Made by a program: the position numbers and the translations under genes
Assembly (NCBI GenBank): GCA_963932245.1
Contig: OZ010744.1
Span: 30,788,530 to 30,852,529 of the forward strand
Reading direction: 5' to 3'
From: Tachinus rufipes
Lineage: Eukaryota > Arthropoda > Insecta > Coleoptera > Staphylinidae
Length of the DNA stretch: 64,000 bases
Notes under the pieces: generated by a model
The model's input: the letters and a program-made list of their open reading frames with translations, nothing else
What the model was told of the DNA's origin: nothing
Database searches by the model: none
In this document: piece after piece, positions 57,500 through 64,000 of the stretch
Layout of the letters: each line of letters starts with the position of its first letter
How positions within the stretch are numbered: position 1 is the stretch's first letter

Positions 57500-59465
57500 T
57501 TTGGTGTAAGGCGTACATTTTAATAATTTGTGTAATATATCTTATTATTAATATGTCTAATAATCTTCTTTATTTTATTAATTTTGGCGTTGCTTTACTT
57601 TGATAATTGCTTCTATTACTTCGTCTTTTTTTTTAATTTTATCTATTTCTTCTGTTTGTCTGCCCTGTATCATTGTTTCATCCTTTCTTGTTTTGTTTTC
57701 TTTTACTTCTTGTTACGTTAGTTCTTGTAAGTATTCCCTTCATCTTTCTATCATCTCGCCTTCTTTCGTTATTATTTTTGCAATTATATCTTTTATGTTC
57801 ATCATAGTGTGTTCCTTCTTTTGTTTTAAATATTTTAACGTTCCGTAGTATAGTTTTTTGTTATTTTTCCATGTATTCTCTTATATTCCATGTCCCTATT
57901 TTTTCTTTTTTATTTTTCTTTTTTTTTTTCTTTTCCTTTTTTTTTTTCTTTTTTTTTTCTTTTCTGTATTTTTTTTTATGTTCCTTTTATTTGCATTGGT
58001 TTCTGTATTGTTTATCTTATTTCTTGTATCATTTTCTCGCTATTTTTTTTTCTTTTTTCTGTATTCTTGTTAGTTTTTTGGACTCTTTATTCCATCTATA
58101 CTCCTCTCCGTTAATTATTAACTTTCGGTAACCTATTCTAACCCTCTTTCCATTCGCTTTTTCTTCTTTTGCTAAGTCTCTAGTTTCTTCTTGTACGCAT
58201 CTTTCTTCGTGTGTCATTGTCAATGTAAAGCTTGGTCCCTTTTAGATTTCTTTTGGCTTTCATTATTTGTTGCTTTGTTTCCCATGTTTCGACATCTACT
58301 CTTATTATTTGTTTATCTTTATGTATTAGATGAGCTTTTCCTATTTTTGCTATTATCTGAAGTTTTTCTTTCAAAAAGTTCTCTACTTCCTTTTGTTCTT
58401 TATTTTTATTTGTTTTTATTCCTGTTGTTATAATATTATTTCTTTTTTTCTGTCTTTCTTCTTTGTTTTTTAAGCTTTTGATTTTTTGGATCATCTGTAT
58501 TTTTTCCTGTTCCCATTTCATTTCTTTATCCTTTAATTCCTTCTTTATCTCTCTAATATCTTCTTTTAATTTTTTTGTGTTTTTTTCCATCTCATTCATT
58601 AATTCTTTAATCATGCTTTTTAATTCCTCTATTTTCTTTTATGTATTTGTAGTTTCTTTGTATTCTTCTCTGTGGCTTTTATACTTGTTTACTTCTACCT
58701 TCTCTTTATTTTTTATATTTCTGATTGTATCACTGTTGGATTGCTTTTCTACTGTCGTTTTCTTTTCTATCTCTAATTTCCTTTGTTTTGGAAATCTTAA
58801 TATTTTTTTGCTTTTTTGAAATTCTTTTAATTCTTTGTTAGGGCTTTCTATATCGACTTCTTCTCTCTCGTATCCTCTTTTTCGTTTTGCATTTATTTTG
58901 TTTTGTATATTTTTATATTCCTCTTTATTATTAATTTTTATTTTGCGTAATTGTTGTTTTATTATCAGTTATTATTTTTATTAATTTTTATTTATTATTT
59001 TAATTTATTTTGTTGTTTTATTATTTATTTTGTTTGTTTTATGTTCGGTGATTGTGTATATTCTGTTCTTTTCATTTTTGTAGATTCACTTCTTTTACTT
59101 CTTAATATTTTTACTTTTTTATTTTATTTATTTTGTTATGTTTTTATAATCTTTGATCTATATGTTTTTTAGCTTGTTATTTATTTTATATTGTTTTATT
59201 TTTATATATTTGTATAACGTATGAATTTTTCTTTTTCACTAATTGCAACTACTACTGCACCATAGATTGCAGATTAGATGTTTCATTGTTACACCTGTTT
59301 TCTCCCAGCACTGGACGCTTGATATGTATCCGTCACTCTTTCACTATTTTTGTTTAACCGGGCCACGCTGTTTTTGACGCGGGATACACCCGTCTTCTTC
59401 TGGCACACTTGCTTCTTCTATTTATTTCTCTCTTCCGCACTATCTTCTTCCACTTTAAAAAAAGC
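57500..59465 (-). mobile_element. A-rich LINE, copy C: 5' region, ORF1 and RT linker
   Basis: Minus-strand LINE of the same compositional style as copies A and B. From its 5' side it has an A-rich leader (59465-58620), ORF1 (58614-58029) and then, after a deletion of the endonuclease, the linker DIIAKIITKEGEMIER and EEIDKIKKKDEVIEAIIKVK of ORF2 near 57800-57600. The RT is absent. It supplies the ORF1 that copies A and B lost by truncation. Confidence 0.6.
58029..58614 (-). pseudogene. LINE ORF1 protein: coiled coil, RRM-like and C-terminal domains
   Basis: RNA-binding chaperone of a LINE. 58614-58180 carries a long heptad-rich coiled coil (MIKELMNEMEKNTKKLKEDI onward, about 55 residues), then RRNNIITTGI, ENFLKEKL and QIIRVDVETWETKQQIMKAK, the RRM-like core of L1-type ORF1 proteins. 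After GTKLYIDND a frameshift passes to the frame 58223-58029 (MTHEERCVQEETRDLAKEEK, KRVRIGYRKLIINGEEYRW), the C-terminal domain. One frameshift separates the two parts. Confidence 0.7.
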
Positions 59466-61230
59466 AAATAAGATGAAAAAAGTTATAAATTATAAAGCTA
59501 CGAGGTGGTGACACAAACAAACCCTAAAATATTGGCCCTTAAAATAATATAATTATTTAATTAATATATTTGACGTCACGCTAAACTTGCATTCCACGTC
59601 ACAGCTGCCACAACTGATAATTGGGAGAATGGATGGTTGCGGTGTCAAATGTTAGAAACCGTGCGCAAGATATCAAAACTTTAAAAAATGACCCAACTTA
59701 ATTCTGGAGATTCCTAAAACCTGCGCTTAAACCTTGTGCTTAAAATGTTTTAGGAAAACACCCTTACACAGCTAGTGTAGTTAAACCTTTTTTTTTCCGA
59801 TGACTTTCTATCTAAAACAATAATACACTATACCCAATTGTTAACACCTAACACCTAGACACTATTTTTTACGACCTTTATTGAAAACCTGTCAAATTTC
59901 AGAATATCTAGAACGCAAACATACAAATCACCATTCAAACCACAACGCAGCAGCTTCTAACAATATCCACCAAAGTTTGGTCCCGTCAACCGATCTACCA
60001 GAATATCCATTTTCAAAAGCTTAACAAAAAAAAACCAAACTTTATTTATTTCTTTGATTTGCACATCTTCTTAAGGTTGTTTTTGTACAAAAACTATTGT
60101 TATTTTAATGCCTTAATACGTCATAAAACATAAACATAAAAATTACAAGCACAACGTTGTATACTACAACAAGGCATAGATGTAACAGAACATTCTATAT
60201 GTGACTTACAGGGTATCCGGGTATCATTTTGAACTTTAACCGAATACATTTTTGGCGTTTACAATTTTTAAGATTCAGTGACATCTCTTAACTATCTTTA
60301 ATGTACCGTATTACATTTTTTTTATTATTAAGTTCATCTTTCTTACTGAGAAATTAACGTCTAAACTTTTTACACACGGACGTGACGGTTTGGGTACCTG
60401 GGTACTTTTGGTAGTTTAAAATAAAAACTATTGCAATTAATTAAACAAATGTATTTTTACAACTATATTAAAATTAATACAACATTAACAATACATATAA
60501 TATGACTAATTTGTGCTCATTGTAAACAGGTTTTGCACAAAAACTAAATGCTTTTTGTGTTAACTTGTTAACAAATATAACATTTTGCAACTACAAAAGT
60601 ACTTCTAGAAGCATTGCAAGTTAGATTTTTAATGATTGTAGCAGCGGGATCTATTATTCGACGTCATAGAACCATTTTTACAGAAGGGTTGAATGCATCA
60701 TTAACAAAAAACAACGGATTTGTACTTCTTAGAGAGCATAAAGTTAGTTCTTTACTAAACACAAAATAATTTGTGTTATTATTTAAACTGGTATTATTGA
60801 AGAATCATACCAGTTAATCTATCTTTATTAACTAAATTTGCACTTTGTGGAAGCGTTTCATCTTCGTCGCGCTTTCATCTAAATCGAAACATTCTATTTT
60901 AATATTTGGATTGTTTTTTACATCAGATTGTTCCGTTACACTATTTTTTAGTTCCAACACATATTCCTTTTATTATGAGAAGCAACAAACGGCACGTGCA
61001 TAACGTGTTTTTGTTACGGAATACCCAGTCACATAAAGGTTAACTGTGTTTGAAACCTGTGACGCAAACCCCCTTAGCACTTGTGTTGGTAACAATTGTT
61101 ATATAGTCTCAAACTAAAGTTGATTAGAGCAACTCGGTAGGTTTAATATGTCAAGTATTTAATATCAAGATTTTACTTCTAAAATCACTGTGTAGATTTT
61201 TTTAATGTAAATAATTTTCTCCAGTCTACA
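59466..61230. other. No recognisable gene
   Basis: Contains a small inverted repeat TTCCTAAAAC/GTTTTAGGAA near 59710-59755 and otherwise unremarkable AT-rich DNA. On the minus strand at 60840-61080 a broken reading exists but matches no family I can name. Confidence 0.35.
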
Positions 61231-61383
61231 GTCATTTTTAAACTAATAAAGAACAGACCGCATTAGGAAGACGCAATCTCATCAAAAAGAGTACCAAAAA
61301 CAATGTTTCTGTCTACCTAGCCTCTGTGGATTATCATAAAACCTTGAACTCAGTGAAAACGTAGACAATTTTAGAAAGCTTAA

Positions 61384-62075
61384 CGACCGGTTTTTTCAGC
61401 ATGTCTCAAGCCCTAACTATAGCTCAAGCTAGACCTTAAGCTAAAAGCCGAGCTTATTCCGTTGCACCAAAGCAAAATCTCGCCTTATTTGCATCAAGCA
61501 GAGCTCAAATAATAGATGCCGTTTTTTAAAACTCAAGCTCTGCAAAGTAACCTTAATATTGCAAAGTCTGTTATCAATATTATTTTGTAGGCTCTAAACA
61601 ATTATTTACTACTACTTGCCTTATATACTGTAAAGCATATTAAAGACTGTTATCAATATTATTTTGTAGGCTCTAAACAATTATTTACTACTACTTGCTT
61701 TTATATACTGTAAAGCATATTAATTTTGATTTTAATATTTAATAAGTTACACTATTATTGGCTTCAAAATATTCTTTAATGTGTTCTTTAAAAAATATAA
61801 TTATTCGACACATAGATAACCATAATATATCAATTTCTGACATTTATATTTTATAATAAATTAATGTCAGTAAAAAATTTATCAAAACAAAAACTTTTTT
61901 TTAAGCAATTAGAAAACAGCATTGTAAATATTGGCGACTTTGCCAAATCTATTCGGATCCTAGCAAAGAGGTCGTTTATAAATGCATAGTGCAACACAAA
62001 CCCAACAAGATGGGCTTGATTCTGAGCTGAACTTGGTCAAGTAACGTCTCAAGTAACGTTGGAAAAACCTGGCAG
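61384..62075. mobile_element. Harbinger-related MITE, copy E1
   Basis: TAA at 61381-61383 and 62076-62078 flanks inverted ends CGACCGGTTTTTTC and, read inward from the right, CTGCCAGGTTTTTCC. The subterminal phrase GCTTATTCCGTTGCACCAAA (61452-61471) is identical to one in the Harbinger element. A 79-bp tandem duplication lies inside. No open frame. Confidence 0.7.
61568..61724 (+). repeat. 79-bp tandem duplication inside MITE E1
   Basis: Unit starting CTGTTATCAATATTATTTTG occurs at 61568 and 61647 with one or two differences. Copy E2 lacks most of this unit. Confidence 0.85.
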
Positions 62076-62096
62076 TAAAGAACAAAAACTGACTAA

Positions 62097-62657
62097 CGCC
62101 CGGTTTCTCCAAAATATCTCAAGCCGTAACTTGACCTCAAGCTAGGCATAAAGCTAAAAGCCCAGCTTATTCCGTTGCACCAAAGCAAAATCTCACCATA
62201 TTTGCGTCAAGCAGAGCTCAAAAAATAGATGCCGTTTTCGAAAGTTCAAGCTTTGCAACGTAACTTTAATATTGCAAAGACTGTTATCAATATTATTTTG
62301 TAGGCTCTAATTTTGATTTTAATATTTATGAAGTAACATTATAATTGTTCAAAATATTCTAATTGATGTGTTCTTTAAAATATATAATTATTTCACACAT
62401 AGATAACCATAGAGTTTTTAATTTCTTACAATTATATTTTATAATAAATTAATGTCAGTAAAAAATTTATTAAAACAAGAACGTTTCTTTTTGACCAATT
62501 AGAAAACAGCATTCTGAATACTTGCCAAATTATCCGGATCCTAACAAAGACGTTGTTTCTAAACGCATGGTGCAACAAAAACTTGACATAAGCAAAGCTT
62601 GATTTTGAGCTGAGCTTGGTCAAGTAACGTCTCAAGTGAGGTTGGAGAAACCGGGCG
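62097..62657. mobile_element. Harbinger-related MITE, copy E2
   Basis: Inverted ends CGCCCGGTTTCTCCAA match exactly at both sides; flanks are TAA (62094-62096) and TTA (62658-62660), so the target duplication is TWA with one change, or the inverted repeat is three bases longer. It is collinear with E1 apart from a missing ~80-130 bp and has the same 20-nt subterminal phrase at 62165-62184. It lies 18 bp after E1's target duplication and in the same orientation. Confidence 0.75.
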
Positions 62658-63030
62658 TTAATGTATACAAATTTGCTGTATATATTCACCAGCGTAACCT
62701 TACAAATAAAAATTAGCAAAGATTTGTAAACAGATATTGTATATGTCGACAGAAGGGTTTGTTAGAGTGATACAATATCTCCTGAATTGTTTACCATCGT
62801 ACTTAAAAATTATCTTGATTTTCAGTATTGTTGTAAAAACAGATATTTTGGCGTCATTCTTATTTACACATTTAAAATTGAGTCATATGGCAAAGATGCA
62901 CTATTTATTTTCTCTAAAAAACCCAAAGTTAAACAGTTCAACCCAACTGGCTCCAATACTAACAGAATGCAAAGTTAAACTATCCATTTTCAAAATGTTG
63001 CGGTTAATGATCAAACCAAAAAAATAGTAA

Positions 63031-64000
63031 TTACATCAAATTTGTGAAACTACGTATTTGAAATCAGACACAAATTTTGCAAATAATCAAAAATAATTCA
63101 AACTTGTACAGTTAATACATGGTTTGTTAAACCATAAAATTAAAAAAATTATACAAGGTTTTTATACTTTTATTACTAGTTTAATTAAAAAAAAATCATT
63201 TTAGAGTTTTTTTTTAATTAATAATTAAATTAATAAGGATTATTCATAATTGATTTAATTTACAATAGTTAAAAAAACATATTTTTGATCAGACATATCT
63301 GATCGAAAATATGTATATATGACCATAGTCAAAACATTACAATCATATTTAGTATCAAAATCGGATGAATCTATTGTCCGGTACGGATGGCATTCGACCA
63401 AATCTCGGCCATAAATTTTAATAACTACCTGCTCAATGGAATATTTCATTCGCCAATGTACATTTATAGATGTAATTAAACGACTGTAAACTGATTTATA
63501 CTAGAACCGTTATATATCTAAATGCATCAGTTCGCAGTCGTTATAGTTTTAATTCGATTTATTATTGTTTTGATTAAAACTTTAACGCTCATAAAACAAG
63601 ATATAAAATTTATTTATTGCGGCTAGGAATAACAATATCACTTGTTGTTTTGTATATTTCATTTTTTTTTTAATTGTCATATATAATATATTATTTTAAT
63701 AAAACTTATTATTATATTTATTTCATTTTTTTTACATCTACATAAAGAATTTAAAATATTTAATTTATCGTAAAGTTTTTAATAATTTTCTTTTTGTATA
63801 TAAGATTATAGGCTGCGCTTATACGAGTATGCTAAGAAATTTCATAAATAAGTTAAACATGATAAAATTTCATATCAGAAATATTGCTATTGAAGGAATG
63901 TGTGCGGTTAAGAAAAGATCATTCTACAAATACAACAAACTATCACTGATTGACGCTTACACAACATCGTATTTCAAAGTAAGTTACAAATTAAACAAAA
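63031..64000. other. No recognisable gene; one strong inverted repeat
   Basis: AT-rich. AACGACTGTAAACTGAT at 63479-63495 faces ATCAGTTCGCAGTCGTT at 63526-63542 (15 of 17 pairs, 30-nt loop). No transposon ends were recognised. Confidence 0.45.

Larger units (their letters stand above)
61235..63030 (+). pseudogene. RTE-clade LINE reverse transcriptase, interrupted by two MITEs
   Basis: Before the MITEs: NNVSVYLASVDYHKTLNSVK (motif A, a FVDYEKAFDSV type) and TILES. After them: NLLYIFTSVTLQIKIS, RVCxSDTISPELFTIVLKNY (a decayed RQGDTISPKLF) and, in two overlapping frames, a ruined FADD region with IFSKKPK and LTECKVKLSIF. The order matches the RTE copy at 45830-47240, but this one is more decayed. 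Open frames at 62737-63027 are parts of it. Confidence 0.6.

Noticed and set aside
57600..59172. Several plus-strand frames rich in Phe/Leu/Ser that look like membrane proteins
   Set aside because: They are complements of the A-rich minus-strand LINE; the same effect is seen at 27100-32000.
1..64000. CRISPR arrays, rRNA, functional tRNA genes or bacterial/phage genes
   Set aside because: None seen. The tandem arrays found lack uniform repeats with unique spacers, and all recognisable coding sequence is eukaryotic with introns or transposon-derived.

Overview
The window is AT-rich eukaryotic DNA, almost certainly from an insect with a repeat-laden genome; a beetle is only a guess. The evidence is one spliced host exon plus a dense, nested set of insect-type transposable elements: P element, Tc3-like mariner, PIF/Harbinger, a piggyBac MITE, LINEs of several clades and Gypsy. 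There are no bacterial operons, rRNA genes or CRISPR arrays.

Host gene. The only host coding sequence I recognise is a 143-nt exon at 14658-14800 on the minus strand. It encodes part of the extracellular ligand-binding domain of a metabotropic glutamate receptor and has clean splice sites. No other exon of this gene was found, so everything else probably lies in its two flanking introns, at least 14.6 kb on the downstream side and 49 kb on the upstream side.

Region by region. 1.5-3.1 kb: decayed LINE with a tRNA-like SINE head. 3.2-11.6 kb: a decayed Tc3-like mariner split by a 7.5-kb P element (3327-10819) with perfect 29-bp inverted repeats, a target duplication and an apparently uninterrupted three-exon THAP/transposase gene on the minus strand. 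The first intron of that gene carries another mariner (7382-9311), itself filled with an unclassified ~490-bp repeat. 12.4-21.4 kb: mariner and R1/RTE-like LINE remains, a piggyBac MITE at TTAA, and a mariner whose left end is an inverted copy of its right end. 21.4-32.2 kb: Gypsy scrap and four LINEs, two of them relatively young copies of one A-rich family on the minus strand. 33.6-38.5 kb: a hammerhead-like motif, a foldback element, a Jockey pseudogene and an LTR-like segment with four tandem hairpins whose stems show compensatory changes. 38.5-43.7 kb: little recognisable. 43.7-51.9 kb: a second copy of the unclassified repeat and LINE remains. 52.5-55.7 kb: a near-intact PIF/Harbinger transposon with TAA duplication, a Myb-like gene and a HARBI1-like nuclease gene. 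57.5-59.5 kb: a LINE with ORF1. 61.2-63.0 kb: an RTE-like pseudogene interrupted by two MITEs that share a 20-nt subterminal motif with the Harbinger element.

The genes do not form a pathway. The autonomous-looking elements (P, Harbinger) could supply transposition proteins; the MITEs look like their non-autonomous dependants. All family assignments rest on motif recognition by eye; no database search was run.
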